Source of the DNA: DASSFZ01 sp035292585 | Lineage (GTDB): Bacteria > Chloroflexota > Anaerolineae > Fen-1058 | DNA length: 64,000 bases | Reading direction: 5' to 3' | Assembly: GCA_035292585.1 (NCBI GenBank) | Contig: DATDPU010000039.1 | Span: forward strand, 21,057-85,056 | In this document: positions 16,410-24,486 of the stretch, one piece after another | Layout of the letters: each line of letters begins with the position of its first letter | How positions within the stretch are numbered: position 1 is the first letter of the stretch | Translations under genes and position numbers: made by a program | Notes under the pieces: generated by a model | Told to the model about the DNA's origin: nothing | Databases searched by the model: none | Seen by the model: the letters and a program-made list of their open reading frames with translations, nothing else

Positions 16410-18341
16410 GTGAATCTGATTTCGATCTTCATTCTCATCAATACGCTGCTGGCCACCGGCATCGCGGTGACGGCCTTCTCACTGCTGCTGTACGTGGTGC
16501 GTTACAACTGGTCGTCGCCGGTGGCGCGGGCCTTCGCCTTCATCCTGGCCGGGACGATGATCGTGTTCACCGGCGATACGGTGCTGCCGCGCGTCACCTC
16601 GATCGATGCGGCCGAAGGCTGGCTGCGCTTTCAATGGATCGGGATTGCGCTGGCGCCGGCGGCCTACCTGCACTTTGCCGACGAGGTGCTGCGGACGACG
16701 AACGCCGTCTCGCTGCGCCGGCGGCGCGGCGTGTACCTGGGTTACGCCTACGCCGTGGTCTTTGCCGTGGCCGCGCTCTTCACCGACCGGTTGGTGCAAT
16801 CGGGCGGTAGCACCTCGCTGATCGCGCCGCGGCTCGCGCCCGGCGCCGCCTACCCCTGGGTCTTCCCCACCTTTGTCGCCTATTTTGCGGCGGCCGTCGG
16901 TTTCGGATTTCGCAACATCGTGATCGCGCGCCAGCGCTGCCTCACACCGACCTCGCAGCGGCGCATGACTTACTTGCTGTTATCCTCCACCGTGCCGTCA
17001 TTGGGCGTGTTCCCGTATTTGTTGATCGCGGGGCAGATGGGCGGTGAGATCGGGCCGCTCCTCTGGTTGGTGTTGATCGCCGGCAATGCGACCATCGGAG
17101 TCATGCTGGTGGTCATGGCGTATAGCGTCGCCTACTTTGGCGTGCTCGCACCCGATCGGGTGGTCAAGCGGCGGCTCGTGCGCTTCCTGTTGCGCGGCCC
17201 GGTCACAGCCGGCGCTGTGGTGACCGCTATTCTGATCTTCACCCGGCTAGAAACGCTGCTCAACTTGCCAAACGAGACGCTCATGATCGGCGCGGTCGTG
17301 ATCACGGTGGTGGTCTTCGCCGTGCTGCGCGGCTCGTTGCAGCCGCTGATCGACTTGTTGGTGTTTCGCCAGGATCGCAACGAGCTGGAATACATCGAGC
17401 AGATCGGGGAGCGGTTGCTGACCACGACCGACCTGCAACAGTTCCTGGAGAATGTGCTCACTTCCGTGTGTGATCTGTTGCGCGCGCAGTCGGCGTTTAT
17501 CGCCTCGCGGGATCGAGACGATCGCTGGGAGATGCTGGCGGTGATCGGGGCGTTGCCCCCGGCGGAGAACCTGTTGAGCGAGTTGCGCGCCGGCGCGCCG
17601 GCGACCGGGTTGACGGCCGGGCCTTATCGTGCGGATGGTTTTGAATGTTGGCCGCTGTATGCGCGCGGGAATGGCGATTTGATCGGCGCGCTGGCGATAA
17701 CGGCCGGCAGCGCGTTACCCGAACTGGGCGACGACGAGCTGGCTCAGATCAACCGGCTGATCCGGCAGGCCGTGGTGGCGCTCGACGATCGGCGTTTACA
17801 GGAGGAGGTGTTTGCCGCCGTCGAACAAATCCTGCCCGAGATCGACGTGATCCAACGCCAGCGGGGCGCGCCGCGCTACGTCGATTCGCCGCCGCAGCCT
17901 GCGCTGGAAGAAACGCTCGGGGCCGATCCGGAATTCATCGCGAATGTGAAAGATGCGCTCAGTCACTTTTGGGGTGGGCCGAAGTTGACGACCAGCCCGC
18001 TGTTGCGCATGGCGGTCGTCGACCGGGCCACGAACGCGCACAACGGCAACACCTCCAAGGCGCTGCGCGCCGTGTTGGGCGATGCCATCGAGCAGTTGCG
18101 CCCCGACGGCCCGCGCAGCCTGACCGCGGCCGAGTGGGTGCTGTACAACATTCTGGAACTGCGCTTTTTGCAGGGCGAACGCGTGCGCGATATCGCGCGC
18201 AAGCTGGCGATGAGCGAGAGCGATCTCTACCGCAAACAACGCGTGGCGGTCGAGGCCGTGGCCCGGGTCCTGGCGCAGATGGAACAACGCGTCACCCTCC
18301 AGGGTGATAAACCGGGGGCCGGCGATTCGCTTTCCGTTTGA
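16410..18341 (+). CDS. 7TM-GAF regulator with a C-terminal helix-turn-helix-like domain, no kinase core
   Basis: A 643-residue membrane sensor. Residues 1-260 hold about eight hydrophobic helices arranged like the 7TM input domain of some histidine kinases. Residues about 320-460 look like a GAF domain (IEQIGERLLTTTDLQQFLEN and following). Instead of a phosphoacceptor histidine and ATP-binding domain, the end has a helical domain with VLYNILELRFLQGERVRDIA and RKLAMSESDLYRKQRVAV, which resembles a sigma-region-4/LuxR-like helix-turn-helix. It would therefore regulate transcription from the membrane; this is inference. The start is GTG 16410. The promoter of the next gene overlaps its stop codon. 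Confidence 0.7.
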   Translation: MNLISIFILINTLLATGIAVTAFSLLLYVVRYNWSSPVARAFAFILAGTMIVFTGDTVLPRVTSIDAAEGWLRFQWIGIALAPAAYLHFADEVLRTTNAVSLRRRRGVYLGYAYAVVFAVAALFTDRLVQSGGSTSLIAPRLAPGAAYPWVFPTFVAYFAAAVGFGFRNIVIARQRCLTPTSQRRMTYLLLSSTVPSLGVFPYLLIAGQMGGEIGPLLWLVLIAGNATIGVMLVVMAYSVAYFGVLAPDRVVKRRLVRFLLRGPVTAGAVVTAILIFTRLETLLNLPNETLMIGAVVITVVVFAVLRGSLQPLIDLLVFRQDRNELEYIEQIGERLLTTTDLQQFLENVLTSVCDLLRAQSAFIASRDRDDRWEMLAVIGALPPAENLLSELRAGAPATGLTAGPYRADGFECWPLYARGNGDLIGALAITAGSALPELGDDELAQINRLIRQAVVALDDRRLQEEVFAAVEQILPEIDVIQRQRGAPRYVDSPPQPALEETLGADPEFIANVKDALSHFWGGPKLTTSPLLRMAVVDRATNAHNGNTSKALRAVLGDAIEQLRPDGPRSLTAAEWVLYNILELRFLQGERVRDIARKLAMSESDLYRKQRVAVEAVARVLAQMEQRVTLQGDKPGAGDSLSV

Positions 18342-18365
18342 CATTTGCGCCGGCGATTCTATAAT
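18338..18365 (+). promoter_or_regulatory. Strong promoter overlapping the upstream stop codon
   Basis: TTGACA at 18338-18343 (containing the TGA stop of the preceding gene at 18339-18341) and TATAAT at 18360-18365, spacer 16. It would give the S1-domain gene a leader of about 115 bases. Confidence 0.85.
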
Positions 18366-18371
18366 TACCAG

Positions 18372-18488
18372 CGTTATTCAAGGTGCATCGGTACAGGGTG
18401 GAGCGGTGACCGTGAAGCGGGTGGGTGACAAGTCTACTCCGATCATCTCCCTGGTCAGTTCTTTAAGATGCGAGAAGAGGTTGCAGAA
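18372..18488 (+). other. Long 5' leader of the S1-domain gene
   Basis: About 115 transcribed bases precede the coding region, unusual in this window where leaders are very short. No known riboswitch is recognised. Ribosomal-protein S1 homologues are often autoregulated through their leaders, so translational control is possible; this is inference only. Confidence 0.35.
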
Positions 18489-19451
18489 ATGGCAAGCGAA
18501 ATGTCCCCCGACTTATCCTTGGATGAATCGTATTGGCAGTCGTTGCTGAATGATGTTGAAGCGTTTATCCCCGAACGAACCGGCGACGGTCGCCGCCCAC
18601 TTGCTGAAGCGCCCCCGCGCCGCGATGAGATGGAGTTGTTGTGGCAAGCCGCCCAACGCGCTTCGGATGCCAGCGACGTGATCCAGGTGCAGTCGATCGG
18701 CAGCAACCGTGGCGGGCTGCTGATCGAATGGAATGGGTTGCGCGGCTTCATGCCGGCTTCGCACCTGTGCAGCCTGTCGCAGCATTTGAGCGAAGAGGCG
18801 CGCCGCATCGAGTTGGCCCAACGGGTCGGGCAGTGTTTCCCGGCGAAAGTGATCGAGCTCGATCGCGGCCAGAGCCGTTTCGTCGTGTCCGAACGATTGG
18901 CGTGCACCGAGCACAACCGGCGCGAAGCGCTGCTGACCGAGCTGGCGGAAGGTCAGGTGCGCGAAGGCGCCGTGACCAACGTGTGCTCGTTCGGCGTGTT
19001 CGTCGATCTCGGCGGGCTGGAAGGGTTGTTGCACATCAGCGAGATTTCGTGGGGGCGGGTCAATCATCCGGGCGACCTGCTGAAAATCGGGCAGCGCATG
19101 CGCGTGCTGCTGATGAGCGTCGACCGCAGCCAGAACCGGGTGGCGTTGAGCATCAAGCGTTTAAGCCCCGACCCGTGGCTGACGGTCGGCGAACGCTATA
19201 ACGTGGGCCAAATCGTCAGCGGCGTGGTCACCAGCGTCGTCGCCTTCGGCGCGTTCACTCGCCTGGAAGACGGCCTGGAAGGGTTGATCCACGTTTCGGA
19301 GCTGGCCGAGGGCAATTTCCTGCATCCGCGCAACGTCGTGTGCGAAGGCCAGAGCGTGCGCGTGCGCGTGCTCAACATCGACGGCGCGCACCGGCGGTTG
19401 GGGTTGTCCTTGCGACAGGTGAACGGCGAAGGTGGGGCGCTGGGGGTTTAA
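18489..19451 (+). CDS. Protein with three S1 RNA-binding domains (ribosomal protein S1-like)
   Basis: A 320-residue protein with three OB-fold S1 repeats at about residues 60-135, 150-220 and 235-305. The second and third are canonical (VTNVCSFGVFVDLGGLEGLL and VTSVVAFGAFTRLEDGLEGL, each followed by HISE or HVSE). The first is divergent (GGLLIEWNGLRGFMPASHL). It probably binds mRNA at the ribosome like bS1; the short form with few repeats is usual outside Proteobacteria. ATG 18489 is preferred because AGAGG at 18476-18480 is 8 bases upstream; the in-frame ATG at 18468 has no ribosome binding site. It is followed 12 bases later by ftsK. Confidence 0.88.
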   Translation: MASEMSPDLSLDESYWQSLLNDVEAFIPERTGDGRRPLAEAPPRRDEMELLWQAAQRASDASDVIQVQSIGSNRGGLLIEWNGLRGFMPASHLCSLSQHLSEEARRIELAQRVGQCFPAKVIELDRGQSRFVVSERLACTEHNRREALLTELAEGQVREGAVTNVCSFGVFVDLGGLEGLLHISEISWGRVNHPGDLLKIGQRMRVLLMSVDRSQNRVALSIKRLSPDPWLTVGERYNVGQIVSGVVTSVVAFGAFTRLEDGLEGLIHVSELAEGNFLHPRNVVCEGQSVRVRVLNIDGAHRRLGLSLRQVNGEGGALGV

Positions 19452-19463
19452 GCCGAGGAGCGC

Positions 19464-21758
19464 ATGAGCCGTAAGTCAGGCGGGGCGCGGGAACAGGCTA
19501 AGCCGAGCAAAGGGACACGGCGCAAGCCCGAGCCGCGCCGGCGACAATTGCGATTTACGTTTGGCGCGCGCCGGCAGGAAATTGCCGGCGTTTTGTTGAT
19601 CGCGCTGGCGGCCGTCTCGCTGCTGGCGTTGCTGCAGGTGACGACCGGCGCGCTGATCGATGGGTGGAGCGCGCTGCTCGTCCGAATTTTCGGCGTGGGC
19701 GCGTACGTGGCGGCCGTGGCGATCGGGCTTGCCGGCGTCGTCATGATGCGCCGCGCGCAGGGGGCGCCGCTCCAGATTCAGCGGCTCAGGCTGATCGGTC
19801 TGGAGGCGGCCTTCTTCGCGCTGCTCGCGGCGCTGCACGCGGCGGCCTGGTGGGGCGAGCCGTGGGCCTTGATCGAGCAGGGCACGGGCGGCGGCCTGAT
19901 CGGTTGGGGCCTGTCCGTGTTGCTGGTCGAATCGATCGGGCCGGCCCTGACCGCGCTATTCTTCGGCGCGATCGTGCTCGTCGGGTTGACGTTGGGCTTA
20001 CCGATCGATTGGGGCGCGCTGTTCAGTTGGATGCGTGAACGGCTGACGGCGCCCGCTGCGCCAATTGCCGAACCGCCGACCCAGCCGACGGCGTCGCCTC
20101 CGGCGAGGTCTGCGACGGCGCCGCCTTCACTCAAATCACTCCCGACGGTCTCAGCCAAACCTCGACCCGAACCCGAACGCCCGACGACACACGCACCGCT
20201 CCCCGCGCCGCGCATCATTGGCGCAGCGCCGGCTCCAAAACCGGAGCAGATCGAATTGCCGCTGCCGCAGAAGAAGATCGCCGATATTCAGGCGGAGTTG
20301 CCTGCGCTCGATCTCCTCCAAGACCACTCGATGGAAGGCATTGCCGAACAGGAGACCGCGCAGCAGGCGCACATCATCGAAGAGACGTTGCGGCACTTTG
20401 GGTTAGCAGGGCATATCGTCGATACCCTGCGCGGACCGGCTGTTACTCAGTTTGCGCTGGAACCGGGCTACATCGAGCGACCCGGTTTGGACGGCGAGCC
20501 GCGCCGGCAGAAGGTGCGCGTGGGGCAAATTACATCGCTGGCGAACGATCTGGCGCTGGCGCTGGCCGCGCCCTCGTTGCGGATTGAAGCGCCGGTGCCG
20601 GGCAAGTCGTACATCGGCATCGAAGTGCCCAACGAAAAGATCGCGCTGGTCTCGTTGCGCGGCGTGATGGACAGCCCGGCCTTCGCGCGCGAAAAGTTGC
20701 CGCTGCGCATCGCGTTGGGACGCAACGTGTCCGGCCAGCCGATCGTGACCGATCTGACGGCGATGCCGCACCTGTTGATCGCCGGCACGACCGGGTCGGG
20801 CAAGAGCGTGCTGATCTCGGCGTTGACCGTGTGCCTGACCTTTTCCAACACGCCCGCCGATCTGCGCCTGGTGCTGATCGATCCGAAGATGGTCGAGCTG
20901 GTGCGCTTCAACGGTCTGCCGCACATTTACGGCAAGGTCGAAACGGATACGGAGCGCATCGTGGGTGTGCTGCGTTGGGTGACGCACGAAATGGATCGGC
21001 GCTACAAGTTGTTCGCCGAGCTGGGTGTGCGCAACCTGAAAGACTACAACCTGCGCATGCTCAAACAAAACCAGCCTAAGCTGCAAGTGATCGTCGTGAT
21101 GATTGATGAGTTGGCCGACCTGATGTTGAGCTCGCCGGTTGAAGTGGAGAAGACGATCTGCCGGTTGGCGCAGATGGCGCGCGCCACCGGTATCCATCTG
21201 GTCGTCGCGACGCAGCGCCCCTCGACCGATGTGGTGACCGGCCTGATCAAAGCGAATTTCCCGGCGCGCATCGCCTTCGCCGTGGCGTCGGGCGTGGACT
21301 CGCGCGTGATCCTTGATACGGTGGGGGCCGAGACCTTACTCGGTCGCGGCGACATGCTGTTCCAGTCGCCCGAATCGGGCCGGCCGGTGCGGGTGCAGGG
21401 TTGCTACGTGTCCGATCGCGAGATCGAGAGCCTGGTGACCTTCTGGAGCGAGCAGTATCAGGCAGTTGGACCGGAGCCTGCGCCGTGGGACGCGAGCATG
21501 TCGCAGCTGCTGAAGGTCGGCTCGGGCAAGACCGGCGGCGGCGCGGGCGTAGTCGATGAAGCTGATGAGGCGCAGCTGTTGCAGACGGCGATCGATCTGG
21601 TGCGGCGCGAGGGTGGGGCGAGCGCCTCGCTGCTCCAGCGCAAGCTGCGCATCGGCTATCCGAAGGCCGCGCGCCTGATCGACGAGATGTACGAGCAGGG
21701 CCTCATCGGCCCGCCGGTGGAGGCCGGACGGCTGCGCGAAGTGCTGCCGCGAAGATAG
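19464..21758 (+). CDS. ftsK: DNA translocase FtsK/SpoIIIE
   Basis: A septal hexameric motor that pumps chromosomal DNA into daughter cells and activates Xer recombination. The 764 residues comprise a basic N-terminus, four membrane helices (about residues 38-175), a Pro-rich linker (about 195-260), the alpha/beta motor with Walker A IAGTTGSGKSVLIS and Walker B QVIVVMIDELADLML, the MARATGIHLVVATQRPSTDV segment, GAETLLGRGDMLF, and a C-terminal gamma winged helix (DLVRREGGASASLLQRKLRI) that reads polar DNA motifs. The shorter linker than in E. coli is normal for non-proteobacterial members. It follows the S1-domain gene by 12 bases. Confidence 0.96.
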   Translation: MSRKSGGAREQAKPSKGTRRKPEPRRRQLRFTFGARRQEIAGVLLIALAAVSLLALLQVTTGALIDGWSALLVRIFGVGAYVAAVAIGLAGVVMMRRAQGAPLQIQRLRLIGLEAAFFALLAALHAAAWWGEPWALIEQGTGGGLIGWGLSVLLVESIGPALTALFFGAIVLVGLTLGLPIDWGALFSWMRERLTAPAAPIAEPPTQPTASPPARSATAPPSLKSLPTVSAKPRPEPERPTTHAPLPAPRIIGAAPAPKPEQIELPLPQKKIADIQAELPALDLLQDHSMEGIAEQETAQQAHIIEETLRHFGLAGHIVDTLRGPAVTQFALEPGYIERPGLDGEPRRQKVRVGQITSLANDLALALAAPSLRIEAPVPGKSYIGIEVPNEKIALVSLRGVMDSPAFAREKLPLRIALGRNVSGQPIVTDLTAMPHLLIAGTTGSGKSVLISALTVCLTFSNTPADLRLVLIDPKMVELVRFNGLPHIYGKVETDTERIVGVLRWVTHEMDRRYKLFAELGVRNLKDYNLRMLKQNQPKLQVIVVMIDELADLMLSSPVEVEKTICRLAQMARATGIHLVVATQRPSTDVVTGLIKANFPARIAFAVASGVDSRVILDTVGAETLLGRGDMLFQSPESGRPVRVQGCYVSDREIESLVTFWSEQYQAVGPEPAPWDASMSQLLKVGSGKTGGGAGVVDEADEAQLLQTAIDLVRREGGASASLLQRKLRIGYPKAARLIDEMYEQGLIGPPVEAGRLREVLPRR

Positions 21759-21767
21759 GAAGCAGTG

Positions 21768-22325
21768 ATGAAGCTCGAGACCGAGCGGCTACTCCTGCGC
21801 GAGTTCGCCGAGAGCGATTGGCCGGCCGTGCTGGCGTATCAATCCGATCCGCGCTATCTCCGCTACTACCCGTTGAGCCATCGCACGCCCGAAGAGGTGC
21901 GCCGGTTCGTGCAGGCATTCATTGATCAACAACACGCCCGTCCGCGCACCAAGTTTCAACTGGCGCTCATTTTGAAAGCGGACAAGCGCCTCATCGGCAA
22001 CTGCGGTATTCGCAGAGCGGCGCTCGATGCCTGGGAGGCGAATATCGGGTACGAGCTCGACCCGCGCGAGTGGGGCCACGGCTACGCGACCGAAGCCGCG
22101 CGCGCCATCGTGCGCTTCGGCTTCGAGGAGTTGAAACTGCACCGCATTTCGGCGCAATGTATCGCGGAGAATACCGCATCGGTGCGGGTGCTGGAGCGAA
22201 TCGGCCTGCAGTGCGAGGGGCGCTTGCGCGAGACGGAGTGGATGACGGGCCGCTGGTGGGACACCCTGTTGTACGGCATTCTGGAACGCGAGTGGCAGGC
22301 TGCGCAGGGCGAGGTTCGTGCGTAG
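21768..22325 (+). CDS. RimJ/RimL-type GNAT acetyltransferase
   Basis: A 185-residue GNAT enzyme of the ribosomal-protein-alanine acetyltransferase class. It begins MKLETERLLLREFAESDWP, typical of RimJ/RimL, and has GYELDPREWGHGYATEAARA (acetyl-CoA loop) and ENTASVRVLERIGLQCEGRL. The substrate may be a ribosomal protein, another protein or a small amine. A GTG lies directly before ATG 21768, and AGGAAG lies upstream. It is 9 bases after ftsK and probably co-transcribed. Confidence 0.88.
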   Translation: MKLETERLLLREFAESDWPAVLAYQSDPRYLRYYPLSHRTPEEVRRFVQAFIDQQHARPRTKFQLALILKADKRLIGNCGIRRAALDAWEANIGYELDPREWGHGYATEAARAIVRFGFEELKLHRISAQCIAENTASVRVLERIGLQCEGRLRETEWMTGRWWDTLLYGILEREWQAAQGEVRA

Positions 22326-22347
22326 CTGTGTCAGCAGACCTGTTGGT

Positions 22348-22830
22348 TCAACGCAAGCTCTCCAGCAGCCCGCGAATTTTGTCCGCCGGTTCCGGCGGCA
22401 GCGCCGACAGGTCGACCGCGCGCGCGCCGGACAGGATCGCGTTGAGCGCGCGGCCCAGCGCCCGGAATTCACCCGGCGCGTTCGGATCGGTCATCATGCC
22501 GCGCGTGACGGCGTAGAGCTGCTCGCCCAGGCCGGCGGGTGCGTCCGGCCGGCAGGCCTGCGCGACGAGCGCGAGGAAGAGGATGCGGCGCAGGACGGCG
22601 ACCAGGCTGCGCCAGTCCGCTTGCTGCGCCAGGTCCGCGAGGAACAGCTCCAGCCGGGCGGCGGCCGGCGTGTTCCCGCCGCAGGCGGCGACGACCGCCT
22701 GGATCACCGGCCCCCACTGCTGCCGGATGCGGGCGATGGCCTCTGCCTCCTCCGGCCTGCCCTCGCCGGAGGCAGGGGGTGCAGGGACAGGCGGGCAAGT
22801 GCGGGAGGGCGCAGAGGATTTCCGAGTTAG
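22348..22830 (-). pseudogene. C-terminal fragment of a TPR-type protein, cut by the island boundary
   Basis: The reverse strand encodes a Pro-rich linker (PPVPAPPASGEGR), then EEAEAIARIRQQWGPVIQAV, a helical LFLADLAQQADWRSLVAVLR, and a tail ending PADKIRGLLESLR with the stop at 22348. Such tails close large TPR or signalling proteins in Chloroflexota. No N-terminal domain follows upstream; around 22830 the base composition drops and a different cassette begins. The longest ATG/GTG frame would be only 119 residues and starts inside the helical tail, so I read this as the 3' remnant of a larger gene. Confidence 0.6.
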
Positions 22831-23194
22831 TTTGTGAGTTCTCTGCGCACGTTGCGGTGAAATTCTGTCCGATTGCTGACGGGAGCAAGGGATCGACCAA
22901 CTATGGAAAGGAAAAAGTTGTATTATGATTGCTGGTATATACCCACGCGCCCCGATAAACGAACGCGAAGAAGTCCCTTGAATGGACTAAGTGCCTTGCG
23001 TACTTGGTTATGTCCTGTCTTGGTGGTAATGCAATGGGAAGTACCGGGCAGCCTATATACAGACGATTCTTGAGACTCAGCAGATATGCCCAGTTTGTAT
23101 CTCGTTTTACGCGTATCGCTATATTACTACATGTACCGGTACATTGCCAGCAGATGTGCACCGGGCTAAGGTAAGGAAGGAGAGTGGAGATTAC
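22831..23194. other. Left boundary of low-G+C island, non-coding
   Basis: No gene is supported. GCGCAGAG (22809-22816) and CTCTGCGC (22841-22848) form an 8-base stem at the composition break. A perfect 14-base palindrome ATGTACCGGTACAT lies at 23131-23144, just ahead of the GAF gene, and could be an operator. No integrase, tRNA or clear direct repeat was found at this edge. Confidence 0.5.
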
Positions 23195-24151
23195 TTGACT
23201 AAACGAAGAATTAAGCAACAGGTACCGGCAAGTCACCGTCAGGAAAAACTATTGAGCACTGAAAGCGATGCCCCACTGCTTAATGCGGAGGGTGCATCGC
23301 TCTTACTGGCTAAGAACCACGACCAGCTTGAGTTTGCCGTAGTCAGTGGGCCGAGCGCGGACAAGCTGCAAGGCCAGACTATTCCAGCTTCTGAAGGTGT
23401 CGCCAGCGAAGTGCTACAGACCGGGCAGCCAGTTTTGGAAAGCGGCCGGTCCGCTCGGAAGCGGGTTTATCAAGGTGTTGAAGCAGTCAGTGGTTACCGT
23501 ACCCAGGCGATAATTGCTGCTCCGCTCAAATTCGACGATCAAGTCGTTGGAGTGATCGAAGCGGTTAATAGGCAACCGGGCGTCTTTCGTGCCGATGACC
23601 TAAAGACATTGGAGATCGTGTCCAGGTTGGTCGCTGCGTCTATTGAGTACATTCTTCAGCAGGAGGTGCCTAAGGGACGCAATGGCGAGTTGGCTGTTCT
23701 GAGCTCGACGAGCGAGATTATCTCTTCAGCTCTGAAATCGAATGAGCTGCTTTACAATTTGGTCATGGCAATTTTACATGGTGTGGCGTATGTTGCTGGT
23801 GAGTCTCCGACCACCGTCGGTGTAAAGAAGCTTGGACAACCAGCGCCATTTGACGCATGGTTAAATCAGGTTTTTGATGAAACGATCACGAAGCTGCGTA
23901 AACACAAGCGAGCAACACACCCAACGAAGTACGAGAAGATGCTGGAAATTGCGCGGAAGAAGGGTTTTAGAAACATCTGCATCAATGATTTCGTACTACT
24001 CTTTCCACGTGCCAAAGACCGCAAGCGGCAGGCATTAGCCTATCTTGGCAAGTTGAATCGCAAGCATCTGAATCCTCGAGGTGTCCACATCGGTGCGCTC
24101 CGGCGCGGGCTTCCCTATGAAGTGCTTGTCATAGACCGGGAAGTCGAATAA
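23195..24151 (+). CDS. GAF-domain protein with an unknown basic C-terminal domain
   Basis: A soluble protein of about 318 residues. Residues about 25-140 form a GAF domain (EGASLLLAKNHDQLEFAVVS, IPASEGVASEVLQTGQPV, VIEAVNRQPGVF), the kind that binds cyclic nucleotides or other small ligands. The rest (about 175-318) is Lys/Arg-rich (ETITKLRKHKRATHPTKYEK) and unknown to me. I chose TTG 23195, about 12 bases after AAGGAGAG, over TTG 23144, which overlaps a palindrome. Codon use is visibly more A/T-rich than in the neighbours, which suggests recent transfer. It is the first gene of the island. Confidence 0.7.
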   Translation: MTKRRIKQQVPASHRQEKLLSTESDAPLLNAEGASLLLAKNHDQLEFAVVSGPSADKLQGQTIPASEGVASEVLQTGQPVLESGRSARKRVYQGVEAVSGYRTQAIIAAPLKFDDQVVGVIEAVNRQPGVFRADDLKTLEIVSRLVAASIEYILQQEVPKGRNGELAVLSSTSEIISSALKSNELLYNLVMAILHGVAYVAGESPTTVGVKKLGQPAPFDAWLNQVFDETITKLRKHKRATHPTKYEKMLEIARKKGFRNICINDFVLLFPRAKDRKRQALAYLGKLNRKHLNPRGVHIGALRRGLPYEVLVIDREVE

Positions 24152-24221
24152 CCACTCTACTCTGTTAACCACAGTTTATCATCAATAAGGCGGCGAGCCG
24201 TCAGCCAGTATTTTTGATTCC

Positions 24222-24230
24222 TGATACAAT
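24222..24230 (+). promoter_or_regulatory. Extended -10 promoter ahead of the small HTH gene
   Basis: TGATACAAT at 24222-24230 is an extended -10 element (TG-n-TACAAT) about 60 bases before the TTG start at 24291. No -35 box is evident, as expected for extended -10 promoters. Confidence 0.45.
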
Positions 24231-24290
24231 TACGGAGTAGTTAGCTGACCTTAGTCTGTTTATTATGTCGGCCGAGTGAGGGGGGCAGAA

Positions 24291-24434
24291 TTGCCGGACG
24301 GCACTGGCAACAAGGATCTCAATATCCGTCAAGTTGCCCAGATGACGGGCTTGTCAGTGGAGCAGCTCCATCGGCTAACGAAATATCTCGCAAGCCGCGA
24401 GATCGGAGACGAATCAGCTAAAGCTGGCGAGTGA
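24291..24434 (+). CDS. 47-residue helix-turn-helix-like protein
   Basis: A short frame read from TTG 24291, with a G-rich GAGGGGGG site 5 bases upstream, to TGA at 24432-24434. The product starts MPDGTGNKDLNIRQVAQMTG and continues LSVEQLHRLTKYLASREIGD. The pattern IRQVAQMTGLSVEQLHRL matches the first two helices of MerR-like or LysM-adjacent regulators: a helix, a turn with MTGLS, then a recognition-type helix. It lies between the GAF gene and the vWA gene on the same strand and could control them. The unusual start and small size make this moderate-confidence. Confidence 0.5.
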   Translation: MPDGTGNKDLNIRQVAQMTGLSVEQLHRLTKYLASREIGDESAKAGE

Positions 24435-24486
24435 ATCAGCGGGTGTGTCACGAGTAATGGCGGAAGTAAATAGGAGGAGACCGCCA

